A stretch of 64,000 nucleotides of DNA from Coraliomargarita sp965656715 (GTDB taxonomy: Bacteria; Verrucomicrobiota; Verrucomicrobiia; Opitutales; Coraliomargaritaceae): assembly GCA_965656715.1 (NCBI GenBank), contig CBFHLR010000006.1, positions 1 to 64,000 on the forward strand. Reading direction: 5' to 3'. The translations under genes and the position numbers were made by a program. The notes beneath the pieces were generated by a model. It did not search any database and was not told where the DNA came from. It was given only the letters and a program-made list of their open reading frames with translations. Of this stretch, positions 36,837-46,495 are shown piece by piece; positions within the stretch are counted from its first letter, which is position 1, and every line of letters starts with the position of its first letter.

Positions 36837-38405
36837 ATGAAAGCTCCCAGCCTCGCAGACTTCTATCAGTCGGCCGAAACCTTCTTCGCCGGAAATTTGC
36901 CCACGGGCCTGACCTACGATGACGTGTCACTCGCCACGCTCTACTCGGAAGTGCTTCCGCGTCAGACCAATCTGACCACGCGTTTCTCCAAATCGCTAGA
37001 GCTGCAGATCCCGATCATCTCGTCCGACATGGACACTGTCACCGAGTCCAAGATGGCGATCCAGATGGCGCTCAACGGCGGCATGGGCTTGATCCACTAT
37101 AACATGAGCGACGAGAAGCAGGTCAAAGAAGTCGCTCGTGTGAAGAACCACATTCACGGCTTCATCCAAGAGCCGATCAAAGCCGGCCCGGATCAGAAGA
37201 TCGGCGAAGTGCTCGAGTTCATTCGCGAGCGCGGCTACGGCTTCAGCACCTTCCCGGTGGTCGATGCGGATGACAAATTGCTTGGTCTCCTGCCCGGCCG
37301 TGTGGTCAAACCGCGCTACGCCGACCGCCTCGTCTCCGAGGCCATGACACCGCGCGACCAAGTTTACACGCTCAACGAAAGCGAAATTAAGCAGGACCCG
37401 ATCAAGACTGCCGACAAGTTCTTCACCGAGCACCTCGGCATTCACAAGCTCTTGGTTGTGGACGACAACGACACGCTGCGCGGCCTGTTCACCCTGTCCG
37501 ACATCGAGCGCATCGAAGCCGAGCAACAGCAGTCCGTGAAGCCTGCGCGCGACGAGCACTTTCGTCTCCGTTGCGGCGCCGCGATTTCTGCCCACCGCAA
37601 ACCAAACGGCGAGCTCGATAAGGACCGTATCTTCGGTCACGTCACACGCCTCGTCGAAGAAGGTGTCGATGCCGTAGCGGTTTCCACTGCACACGGATTC
37701 TCCAAAGGCGTCGGCGATACCATTCGTATGCTCCGCGCCGAATTCCCAGACCTCACCCTGATCGCTGGCAACGTCACCAGCGCAGACGGCGTTGAGTTCC
37801 TCGCAGACGCGGGGGCCGATGTCATCAAGATCGGTCAAGGCCCGGGTTCCATTTGCACCACTCGCATTGTGGCAGGTGTTGGCATTCCGCAGATGACTGC
37901 GCTCTACGTCGCATCCATCGCAGCCAAGGCCAAGGGTGTCACCATCCTCGCTGACGGTGGCATCACTAAGTCCGGCGACATGGTCAAGGCACTCACCCTC
38001 GCCGACGGCGTCATGTGCGGCAGCCTGCTTGCAGGTTGCAACGAAGCACCGGGCCAGCTCCTCGAAATCAACGGCAAGCTCTACAAGCAATACCGTGGCA
38101 TGGGTAGCTCCGCTGCGATGGCAGACGGTTCCGCCGCCCGCTACGGACACGATCGCAAGGACGTCTCCACCAAGGCAGCGGCGGAAGGCATCGAAGCTCT
38201 GAAAGAATCCGTCGGCCCGCTGGCAGGCGTGCTCCGCGAACTCGTTGGCGGCATCCAGTCCGGCATGGGCTACCTTGGCGCAGCCACGCTCCCAGAGCTC
38301 CGCTCCAACGCACGCTACATCCGCGTCAGCCCTGCAGGCCAGAAAGAGTCCGCACCGCACGACGTGATCACGGTCAAGACCAGCGAGACTGAAGCTGGCA
38401 AGTAA
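36837..38405 (+). CDS. guaB: Inosine-5'-monophosphate dehydrogenase
   Basis: GuaB makes XMP from IMP with NAD+, the first committed step to GTP. The 522-residue protein shows LTYDDVSL and PIISSDMDTVT at the N-terminus, two CBS domains (about 115-240), and the catalytic-loop cysteine in GPGSICTTR. The IMP-binding ILADGGITKSGD, the flap YRGMGSSAAM and the YGHDRK region in place of the usual R-Y(F) motif are also present. The ATG lies four bases after an assembly gap, so an upstream start cannot be excluded, but the N-terminus looks complete. A GC-rich hairpin follows. Confidence 0.95.
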   Translation: MKAPSLADFYQSAETFFAGNLPTGLTYDDVSLATLYSEVLPRQTNLTTRFSKSLELQIPIISSDMDTVTESKMAIQMALNGGMGLIHYNMSDEKQVKEVARVKNHIHGFIQEPIKAGPDQKIGEVLEFIRERGYGFSTFPVVDADDKLLGLLPGRVVKPRYADRLVSEAMTPRDQVYTLNESEIKQDPIKTADKFFTEHLGIHKLLVVDDNDTLRGLFTLSDIERIEAEQQQSVKPARDEHFRLRCGAAISAHRKPNGELDKDRIFGHVTRLVEEGVDAVAVSTAHGFSKGVGDTIRMLRAEFPDLTLIAGNVTSADGVEFLADAGADVIKIGQGPGSICTTRIVAGVGIPQMTALYVASIAAKAKGVTILADGGITKSGDMVKALTLADGVMCGSLLAGCNEAPGQLLEINGKLYKQYRGMGSSAAMADGSAARYGHDRKDVSTKAAAEGIEALKESVGPLAGVLRELVGGIQSGMGYLGAATLPELRSNARYIRVSPAGQKESAPHDVITVKTSETEAGK

Positions 38406-38422
38406 CCCACTCTGGTAGTCTT

Positions 38423-38456
38423 GGCTCGGGGGCGCGAAATCTAGCGCCCCTGAGCC
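38423..38456. terminator. GC-rich hairpin between convergent guaB and the DUF418 gene
   Basis: GGCTCGGGGGCGC (38423-38435) and GCGCCCCTGAGCC (38444-38456) pair over 13 bp with one G-T wobble position. It overlaps the stop codon of the minus-strand gene. No U run is seen on either side, but the position between convergent genes fits a bidirectional terminator. Confidence 0.6.
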
Positions 38457-39616
38457 AGGCGCCTCCAGAGCCACTCAATGGGTCCCATGCGGAAGCGCTT
38501 CAGCCAGAATGCAGCGATCGCGACTTGCATCGCATAGACAATCACCGCAATGACCCACAGAGCTCCAAGCCCGAGCGTTCCGGCCCAGCCGAAGACGCTA
38601 AAGATCAGCAGCCCGATCAAAGTTTGCCCCAGATAACAGGTAAAGGCAGTCTTACCCACTTGCGCCAACCAATTAACCGGTGCACGCAGAGCACCCTTGA
38701 GCCGCTGATCCGCCATGATCAACAGCCCCATGTAGCTCATCGCCACACCGATCTGACCAACCACTAGGCAGCCCTTGGCCAAGATTTGCCAAGGCGAGAC
38801 GGGCCATTGATCCCCGGCACTGCCCCCGAGCATTTTGCCCAACAGAAGTGCTCCAAAACCTACGACGGCAGCGACAAAAATCGTCCGCACTCGACCACCC
38901 CAGCCGGTAAAAAAGCCACTCTCGATCAATAGAGCTCCGAGCATGAAAAAGCCCAAGACCCGAGCAATCCGGCCATCGGGCAACATATCATACCAGCGCC
39001 ACGCAACGTTGTGCGCATTCAGTTGCAAGTAATCAAGCAGCCCCCCGGAGCTCAGGACAGAGACCACCTCATTGGCCGGCCACGTTGGATAGGTTTTATG
39101 AGCCACCTGTTCCACACCGGGCCACCCCGGGGCAAGCAGCCACATCGCCAACGCCGGCACCATAAACCACAACAACAATAGCGCGACCAAACGCTTACGG
39201 ACAGCCTGACTCAGGTTCCGTAAAGCGAGCAGCACAAAACCCAACAAAGCATACAGCGTCAGGATATCCCCCGACCAAATCATCGTATGCAGCAGCCCAA
39301 ACACCAACAGCCACGAGAGCCGACGCCGATAGCCGGGGACCCAAGTTTCGGCCTGATCCTGCTTACGCTGCCACTGCAGCCAAAATCCCGCGCCAAATAA
39401 TAGGCAGAAGATCGTGTAGAATTTACTACTCACGCACCACGAATAGATGACATACAAGCAATCATCCCAGCCGGACCCATACAGCGACGAAATCTCCGTC
39501 AGCTCGATGAAGCGATACCCACTCCAGCTCTGAATATTCGCCAGAAAAATACCAAAAATTGCCAGACCTCTAATCGCATCCAGCGAGGTAATCCGTTGAT
39601 TCGTTGTTTGTGTCAT
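38441..39616 (-). CDS. DUF418/YeiB-like membrane protein
   Basis: The start ATG at 39616 (MTQTTNQRITSLDAIRG) gives 391 residues. RITSLDAIRGLAIFGIFLANI is the N-terminal signature of the YeiB family (shown in part: L-D-x-I-R-G-x-A-x-x-G-I-x-x-x-N). About ten hydrophobic segments follow. The C-terminal DUF418 domain includes NWLAQVGKTAFTCYLGQT. These integral inner-membrane proteins resemble acyltransferase-3 enzymes but have no firm function. The ending FWLKRFRMGPIEWLWRRL is typical for the family. Confidence 0.9.
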   Translation of the reverse strand: MTQTTNQRITSLDAIRGLAIFGIFLANIQSWSGYRFIELTEISSLYGSGWDDCLYVIYSWCVSSKFYTIFCLLFGAGFWLQWQRKQDQAETWVPGYRRRLSWLLVFGLLHTMIWSGDILTLYALLGFVLLALRNLSQAVRKRLVALLLLWFMVPALAMWLLAPGWPGVEQVAHKTYPTWPANEVVSVLSSGGLLDYLQLNAHNVAWRWYDMLPDGRIARVLGFFMLGALLIESGFFTGWGGRVRTIFVAAVVGFGALLLGKMLGGSAGDQWPVSPWQILAKGCLVVGQIGVAMSYMGLLIMADQRLKGALRAPVNWLAQVGKTAFTCYLGQTLIGLLIFSVFGWAGTLGLGALWVIAVIVYAMQVAIAAFWLKRFRMGPIEWLWRRLAQGR

Positions 39617-39905
39617 ACCCAATCCTCAAGGATCTTCAGGCCAGATGGTCTGTTCGAACTGCAAGCCGGTCAAGCAGCTTTACAGCACTAAAACCAAACA
39701 TCCGCACTCAGGCAAAAACCTCCCAGAACCACAAGCCACCGACGCAGGGCTTGACCACCCGACCAATCGAGCCAAGTTCATTTGAACTTGTGCACATCTG
39801 AAACGACGATGATGCCAAGCAACGCCTCTCAAGACGATTCAATCCGCCCCGCGTGAGGTGCATTACAATTTACAGACAGATTTTTATTTCAGCTTTTTAA
39901 AAGAC

Positions 39906-41453
<1,548 letters not shown>

Positions 41454-41463
41454 CTCTAATGCC

Positions 41464-42258
41464 ATGAAACGGTCAATCATCGCATCCAGCGCCCTGTTCT
41501 CACTCATTGTGGGGCTCTGCCATGGCAACGACTTTATCATTCGGGCATGGTCCAGCGAAGGCTATACTCGCCCGCAGGAGCCGAGCACATGCACCTTCCT
41601 GAAAGGCCGCTACTTCGCGCCTGCATTTGAAGACGATCAGCCGCCGGCCATCAGCTTCGAAGAAGTCGCCGAAATACTTCGCATACAACTGGCAGAGCAA
41701 AACTACATCATGGCTGCCAATCCGTTGGAAGCCGAGTTGCTCCTCGTTGTGCACTGGGGAGAAACCAGCACTGAGGATGACGAACCCGACCTCGACGCAT
41801 TGGCACTAGCAGATGCTGCCGACAACCCAACTCCCGACGGATTATCAGACAGTAAGCGCGCACTAAACGCGAAGTTGCTCGGCATTGGACAACTCCGCCA
41901 AGGGGCCTTCCGCACACCCCGAGACGACTTACTCGAAGAAGCCATCAAACAAGACCGCTACTTCATCAACCTCCTCGCTTACTCCCTTCCCGAGATACGA
42001 CAGCGCAGCAAACAAACGCCGATGCCCAAACCACTCTGGGCCACGATCTTCAGTATGCCTCGACGACAACTGGAGCCAGAGGAAGCAATGAGTGCAATTA
42101 GCCAGCGCGCAGCACACTATTTCGGACGCGACACTAAAGACCTTGAAATGCTACGCCGTGACGAACAACAAGCCGTAGTGGAAATTGGCCCATTAGAATT
42201 CATGGGCACAGTCGAAGAAACTGAAGCAATCCCATCCATAAAACTCGACGAGCAATGA
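41464..42258 (+). CDS. Secreted protein of unknown function
   Basis: Not recognised as a named family. The start ATG at 41464 opens a signal peptide (IIASSALFSLIVGLCHG); a longer in-frame start at 41338 would lie inside purA. The mature part (~245 residues) has no further membrane segment. Notable segments are FIIRAWSSEGYTRP, a mixed helix/strand core with LLLVVHWGETS, an acidic stretch (EDDEPDLDALALADAADN) and a helical end. It begins 10 bp after purA and overlaps the next gene by 4 bp, so it may be co-expressed with it. Confidence 0.7.
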   Translation: MKRSIIASSALFSLIVGLCHGNDFIIRAWSSEGYTRPQEPSTCTFLKGRYFAPAFEDDQPPAISFEEVAEILRIQLAEQNYIMAANPLEAELLLVVHWGETSTEDDEPDLDALALADAADNPTPDGLSDSKRALNAKLLGIGQLRQGAFRTPRDDLLEEAIKQDRYFINLLAYSLPEIRQRSKQTPMPKPLWATIFSMPRRQLEPEEAMSAISQRAAHYFGRDTKDLEMLRRDEQQAVVEIGPLEFMGTVEETEAIPSIKLDEQ

Positions 42259-42578
42259 ATAAAAAAATCCAAGCTGCCTGCGAGGCCTTCTCTACTGGCG
42301 ATGCCGAGAAGGCGTTGCCCTTGATTGCCGATAGCGTCGAATGGCACATCGTCGGTGATCACAGCATCGTGGGCAAAGCTGGTGTTGAGGAAACCTGCGC
42401 TGAAGCCGCCGCACAAGGAAACCCGAACTTCGAGAATGGACGCGTGATCACCAGCAAGTCACACATCGTGGTCGAGGGGCAGGACTTCGACACCGATGTG
42501 CATTACTGCGACATCTACACCATCGATGACGGCTTGATTCAGGAGATCACCTCTTACTGTCTGGCTCCTGCGGAGTAA
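42255..42578 (+). CDS. SnoaL/NTF2-like fold protein
   Basis: The 107-residue protein has the SnoaL-type pattern: an N-terminal helix (IQAACEAFSTGD), LIADSVEWHIVGDHSIVGKAGVEE, VEGQDFDTDVHYCDIYTIDDGLIQEITSYC. This cone-shaped NTF2-like fold binds small hydrophobic molecules; many members are enzymes, many unknown. The start ATG overlaps the previous gene's stop (ATGA), so the two are translationally coupled. Reaction unknown. Confidence 0.85.
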   Translation: MNKKIQAACEAFSTGDAEKALPLIADSVEWHIVGDHSIVGKAGVEETCAEAAAQGNPNFENGRVITSKSHIVVEGQDFDTDVHYCDIYTIDDGLIQEITSYCLAPAE

Positions 42579-42651
42579 TCATTTCAGCATTAAAAGTCCA
42601 ACCCTCAGCTCTCAGGCTTCAAGTCTCAGCTTTCAAATTTCAGCCCCCACT

Positions 42652-43071
42652 TCACTCACCCTGATAGCTCAGCACGATACGACGGCTATGACTGCGCGCA
42701 CGGTGCTCCCAAAGGAAGACTCCTTGCCAAGTGCCAAGACATAGGCGTCCATTGACAAATGGAATCACCTCGGCAGTGCGAGTGAGCGCCATCTTAATGT
42801 GACTCGGCATATCGTCCGGGCCCTCATAGGTGTGCGTAAAATCCGGATCATTCTCCGGCACGAGACGATCGATGAAGCGTTCGAGGTCACGCCGGGCGGA
42901 CGGATCGGCATTCTCCATGATGACTAAGCTACAGCTGGTATGGCAGCAGAACACCGTCACGGTGCCTTCACGTAGCCCAGATGCACGCAAGCCTTGCTCA
43001 ATCTCTTGGGTAAACTCCGTAGTCGCTTTGCCGGGTGCGCTTACCGTGATCTCTTTGGTATAAACAGCCAT
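42652..43071 (-). CDS. YjbQ/UPF0047-family protein
   Basis: The ATG at 43071 (MAVYTKEITVSAPGK) gives 139 residues, the usual size. The family core is intact: VTVFCCHTSCSLVIMENADPSARRDLERF, DMPSHIKMALT and RLCLGTWQGVFLWEHRARSHSRRI (quoted in parts; key H, C, E and H residues present). YjbQ proteins form trimers with a metal site, and some show weak thiamine-phosphate-synthase-like activity. Their main role is unknown. It is transcribed divergently from the DUF4136 lipoprotein gene. Confidence 0.93.
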   Translation of the reverse strand: MAVYTKEITVSAPGKATTEFTQEIEQGLRASGLREGTVTVFCCHTSCSLVIMENADPSARRDLERFIDRLVPENDPDFTHTYEGPDDMPSHIKMALTRTAEVIPFVNGRLCLGTWQGVFLWEHRARSHSRRIVLSYQGE

Positions 43072-43181
43072 GTCCATAACTAAGCCTCGTCGGCACTCAC
43101 TGTGAAGCGCGAATACCACTTCGTTGTGACAAACGCGCTGTTTAATTGCATTTAACTGATTTGCCCACACGCTAATTCACT

Positions 43182-43736
43182 ATGAAAGCTCGATACCTCC
43201 TCGCTCTGATGATCACCGTTCTCTTCCTTTTGTCAGGCTGCGAAAGCCCGAAGACAGTCGACTACGACAGCGCCATGCTTAGCAAAATGCGCAGCTATAA
43301 GTGCTACCAAATCGAAAGCCGCGAAGAACGCTCCAGTTACCAACATGTATCGCTCACCGAAATCGTGGATCGCCGTATTGTAACGGCCCTCGATAAACAG
43401 CTAAAGGTTCGCGGCTATCGTAATGACTGCGCAGAGCCCGACTTCATCGTTACCTTTTTCACCAAAACCGAGCAAAAGACCAAAGTAAACGACTTGGGTA
43501 TGGCTGGCGGCTACGGCTATAGGCGCTCACCCTACCGAACTTACTATGGCGGCGCCTCTCGCTACAGCATTGATCAATACCAAGAGGGCACCCTGATTCT
43601 CGACATCATCGATTTCGAAACCAAGCAGATGGTCTGGCGCGGTGCAGCCTCACGGCGCTTGGGCCGACAAGCTCCACAGCAGGCGGAGATTCAAGATATT
43701 GTTGTCGATATTCTGGCAGAATTCCCCCCACAGTAA
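43182..43736 (+). CDS. DUF4136 lipoprotein
   Basis: The 184-residue protein has a lipoprotein signal (ITVLFLLSGCES, lipidated Cys20). The DUF4136 core follows: SMR-YKCYQIES, VDRRIVTALDKQLKVRGYR, PDFIVTFFTKTEQKT, then a YG-rich stretch, and EGTLILDIIDFETKQMVWRGAASRRL. Such proteins are secreted or envelope-attached with unknown function. It is monocistronic and divergent from yjbQ. Confidence 0.9.
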   Translation: MKARYLLALMITVLFLLSGCESPKTVDYDSAMLSKMRSYKCYQIESREERSSYQHVSLTEIVDRRIVTALDKQLKVRGYRNDCAEPDFIVTFFTKTEQKTKVNDLGMAGGYGYRRSPYRTYYGGASRYSIDQYQEGTLILDIIDFETKQMVWRGAASRRLGRQAPQQAEIQDIVVDILAEFPPQ

Positions 43737-43790
43737 GCTCCAAGGCCTGATTGGGATTGACTCTAAAGCTGATTCCAACGCTTTAGAGGC

Positions 43791-44390
43791 ATGAATATCG
43801 TTTGCCTCGACCTCGAGGGGGTGCTCATCCCCGAAATCTGGATCGCATTTGCCGAGAAGACCGGCATCGAAGCACTGAAGCGCACTACGCGCGATGAGCC
43901 GTGCTACGACACACTCATGCGTTATCGCTTAGACATCCTCGATAAGGAAGGCTTCAAACTGTCCGACATCGAAGAGGTCATTGGCACCCTCGATCCACTT
44001 CCCGGCGCAAAGGAATTCGTCGAATGGGTGACTTCACAAACACGTCTGGTCATCCTGTCCGACACCTTCCGCCAATTTGCAGGTCCGCTGATGGCGAAGC
44101 TCGGGCATCCAACGCTCTTCTGCCACGATCTAGTGATCGACGAAACTGGCCGAATCGCCGACTACAAACTGCGCCTCCCCGACCATAAACGCAAAGCTGT
44201 CGAAGCCTTCAAAGCACTCAACTTTGAGCCCTTCGCAGCCGGCGACTCCTACAACGATCTAAGCATGATTGACTGCGCCGACAATAAAGCGCTCTACTGC
44301 CCACCGGAGCGCCTGATCAATGAGCGCCCAGACCTCGCGGTTGCGCGCACGCATGCGGAACTGAGAGCGATCATCGAAAAGCACCTTTAA
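43791..44390 (+). CDS. thrH: Phosphoserine phosphatase/homoserine phosphotransferase
   Basis: ThrH is an HAD-superfamily enzyme that dephosphorylates phosphoserine and can move the phosphate to homoserine. The 199-residue protein is very close to the Pseudomonas family: MNIVCLDLEGVLIPEIWIAF (the HAD nucleophile motif DLEG), AEKTGI-ALKRTTRDE, LVILSDTF (motif II) and AAGDSYNDLSMI (motif IV). It starts a four-gene plus-strand run with a Dabb protein, PnuC and an NR kinase; spacings are 18 bp, 8 bp and an overlap. Confidence 0.95.
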   Translation: MNIVCLDLEGVLIPEIWIAFAEKTGIEALKRTTRDEPCYDTLMRYRLDILDKEGFKLSDIEEVIGTLDPLPGAKEFVEWVTSQTRLVILSDTFRQFAGPLMAKLGHPTLFCHDLVIDETGRIADYKLRLPDHKRKAVEAFKALNFEPFAAGDSYNDLSMIDCADNKALYCPPERLINERPDLAVARTHAELRAIIEKHL

Positions 44391-44408
44391 CCATAACTAA
44401 ATACCCCC

Positions 44409-44705
44409 ATGCTAGTCCATACAGTTCTATTCTGGCTCCGCAAAGATATTGACGGAGATAAAATCACTGAATTCCGCCTCGCATTGGAAACAATGAAAGG
44501 CATCCAGCATGCAGAGGCCGTCTATATCGGCGTGCCCGCAGCCACTCCTGAGCGCCCCGTAATCGATACGAGCTACGACTTTTGCCTGACTGTGATCCTT
44601 AAGGATATGGCCGCCCACGATGCCTATCAGGCGGATCCTATCCACGTCGAGTTCCTCAAAAATAAGGATCTGTGGAAGAAGGTTAAGATCTACGACGCAG
44701 ACTAA
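44409..44705 (+). CDS. Dabb (stress-responsive alpha/beta barrel) protein
   Basis: The 98-residue protein starts MLVHTVLFWLRKDIDGDK and contains IQHAEAVYIGVPA, DTSYDFCLTVILKDMAAHDAYQADPIHVEFL. This H-x-V-x-F-W and A-H-x-x-Y-x-x-x-P-x-H pattern defines the Dabb dimeric ferredoxin-like fold. Function of most bacterial members is unknown. It lies between thrH (18 bp) and pnuC (8 bp). Confidence 0.9.
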   Translation: MLVHTVLFWLRKDIDGDKITEFRLALETMKGIQHAEAVYIGVPAATPERPVIDTSYDFCLTVILKDMAAHDAYQADPIHVEFLKNKDLWKKVKIYDAD

Positions 44706-44713
44706 GCTTTCAA

Positions 44714-45319
44714 ATGCTGGAGACACTCTGCGAACAATTCGCCGCACTCAACTGGGTGCAATGGTTGGGCTTTATCACCGGCGTCACAGGTGTCTACCTA
44801 AGTATCAAAGAGCGGCTACTCGCATGGCCACTCTTCATTCTTTGCTATAGTTGTTACGTCTATTTGAGTTACCAATACGGGCTCAAATCATTCATGCTGA
44901 TGAATACCATCTTCATTGGCATCTCCATTTATGGCTGGCAGAAGTGGGCACGAGGCAAAAGCGATCAACAAAGCGACAGCACCCCAGTCAGCCGCGCGCG
45001 ACCAACACATTTGCTCGTCGCCTTAGCGCTCGTTCTCATAGGCACACTGGGACTCGGCGCCTTGTTTCAGCGAACAGGCGAAGCCTCCATGCCTTATCTA
45101 GACTCCTTCGCGACCTGCTGCGGCTTCATCGCACAGTGGCTTCTCAGCCGAAAGCATGTCGAGACATGGGGGACATGGATAATTACCAACAGCGTCTATA
45201 TCTACCTTCTCTCAAAACAAGGCGCTTTCACCGACGTGCTTCTGTTCAGCATCTTTATACTACTCGCAATCAAAGGCTGGGTTGAATGGAAGCGACTACT
45301 CCGCACCGAGAACCGATGA
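44714..45319 (+). CDS. pnuC: Nicotinamide riboside transporter PnuC
   Basis: PnuC imports nicotinamide riboside across the inner membrane. The 201-residue protein has seven likely helices. Typical motifs are WLGFITGVTGVYLSIKERL and WPLFILCYSCYVYLSYQYGL near the start, IYGWQKW (the W-x-x-W ligand-binding type) in the middle, and WIITNSVYIYLLSKQGAFTDVLLF near the end. The next gene, an NR kinase, overlaps its stop by 4 bp, which supports NR as the substrate because phosphorylation traps it. Confidence 0.93.
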   Translation: MLETLCEQFAALNWVQWLGFITGVTGVYLSIKERLLAWPLFILCYSCYVYLSYQYGLKSFMLMNTIFIGISIYGWQKWARGKSDQQSDSTPVSRARPTHLLVALALVLIGTLGLGALFQRTGEASMPYLDSFATCCGFIAQWLLSRKHVETWGTWIITNSVYIYLLSKQGAFTDVLLFSIFILLAIKGWVEWKRLLRTENR

Positions 45320-45831
45320 AGCGCATCGTCCTAACCGGCGCCGAATCCACAGGCAAAAGCACTTTGGCGAAAGCGATTGCGGCCCACTATGATGCTCCTC
45401 TGAGCCATGAATACGTGCGCCACTACGTGGATAAACTGGACCGAGAATTGGACCTCCAGGACTTGCTCCCGATCGCACGTGGCCAGATCGCAGCCGAGAA
45501 CGATGCAGTGCAACAAGCAGAACGCATCGCTTTTCACGACACCAACATACTGTCATCGATTATATACGCGCAGCATTACTTCGAGCAGTCCATCCCCGAA
45601 GCAGACCAAGCCTTAAAAACCGGAGACTATACACTCTATCTACTCTGCGAAGCAGATATTCCTTGGGTCGCAGACGCGGGTCAACGCGAGAGTCCGCAAA
45701 CGCGCGAGCACTTGCAGCAAAAATTTGAGACCGAGCTCAGTCTCCGCAAACTCCCACATCTAAAGATCTCAGGGAGCCTTGAAGCTCGCCTACGGCAGGC
45801 CATCAACGCGATTGATGCACTCTCGAAATAG
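45316..45831 (+). CDS. NadR-type ribosylnicotinamide kinase (stand-alone kinase domain)
   Basis: The 171-residue P-loop protein starts at 45316 (MKRIVLTGAESTGKSTLAKA), overlapping the pnuC stop (ATGA). Walker A is TGAESTGKST. HEYVRHYVDKL and HDTNILSSIIYAQHYF match the kinase domain of NadR (AAA_28). The adenylyltransferase and DNA-binding domains of full NadR are absent. It should phosphorylate imported nicotinamide riboside to NMN; an adenylyltransferase would be encoded elsewhere. Confidence 0.88.
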   Translation: MKRIVLTGAESTGKSTLAKAIAAHYDAPLSHEYVRHYVDKLDRELDLQDLLPIARGQIAAENDAVQQAERIAFHDTNILSSIIYAQHYFEQSIPEADQALKTGDYTLYLLCEADIPWVADAGQRESPQTREHLQQKFETELSLRKLPHLKISGSLEARLRQAINAIDALSK

Positions 45832-45859
45832 GTAAGTCCGTATTCGGAAGACCGATACA

Positions 45860-46486
45860 CTACTTGGAACTGATCAGCACGGAGATCAATGCGAGCATTA
45901 CACACAAGACCACTCCAAAGGGGCGTATCTTATTGATCGACTTTAGCGTGATCGCCTCAGGGACTCGTTTTGCAAAAAGCGCAGACAGGAAGGCGAGCTG
46001 TCCCCACCAATAGAGGATGCCGATCAGGCCACCAACAGCCGCCCACACAATCGTGTGATAGCTCACCGGATGGTTAACGAACACCATTGTGGCCAACACC
46101 AAGGACATCGCCAAAGGCAATCGCATCGGCATCGCCAGCGAACGCACACAAGCATTCCGGAATAAAACCCCAGCGGCAGGCAACGCACCTGCATCACTCA
46201 ACGATTGCGCCTTCGGTGTGCGCAGAAACTTATACGCCAAATAGGCGAGGTTTCCTGCCGCAAACAGATACATCAGAGGGCGAATTGGATGTAGGTTCGT
46301 CAGCATAACGCGCAAGCCAGCCACTGCCACACACAACCACAAGAGGTTCGACAGCGCAAAGCCCGCAGCGACAGCGAGCACCTGACGTGCAGAGCCACAC
46401 ATTCCGACTTTTGCAACCCATACCGTGCCCGGGAACAACGCCAGTGACAATATACACCCTGCTGCAATGCCTTCTAAGAGTATCAT
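45860..46486 (-). CDS. LysE/RhtB-like membrane exporter
   Basis: The 208-residue protein has six hydrophobic segments. The N-terminus EGIAAGCILSLALFPGTVW resembles the LysE signature (G-x-x-L-S-x-x-P-G). LysE-family proteins export amino acids or other small molecules. Identification is moderate, because the region after the first helix diverges; a TauE/SafE-type or other small transporter is possible. It follows the FixI-like gene by 9 bp on the same strand, so both are likely one transcript. Confidence 0.6.
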   Translation of the reverse strand: MILLEGIAAGCILSLALFPGTVWVAKVGMCGSARQVLAVAAGFALSNLLWLCVAVAGLRVMLTNLHPIRPLMYLFAAGNLAYLAYKFLRTPKAQSLSDAGALPAAGVLFRNACVRSLAMPMRLPLAMSLVLATMVFVNHPVSYHTIVWAAVGGLIGILYWWGQLAFLSALFAKRVPEAITLKSINKIRPFGVVLCVMLALISVLISSK

Positions 46487-46495
46487 CTCAATCCG

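Noticed and set aside
35666..36838. menC start beyond the N gap
   Set aside because: The longer frame only stays open because of N bases; the natural N-terminus MISFRSYRRAF at 36640 aligns with the family.
36996..38474. 492-codon open frame antisense to guaB
   Set aside because: It mirrors guaB codon for codon, has no family motif and results from codon bias; guaB has complete, conserved motifs.
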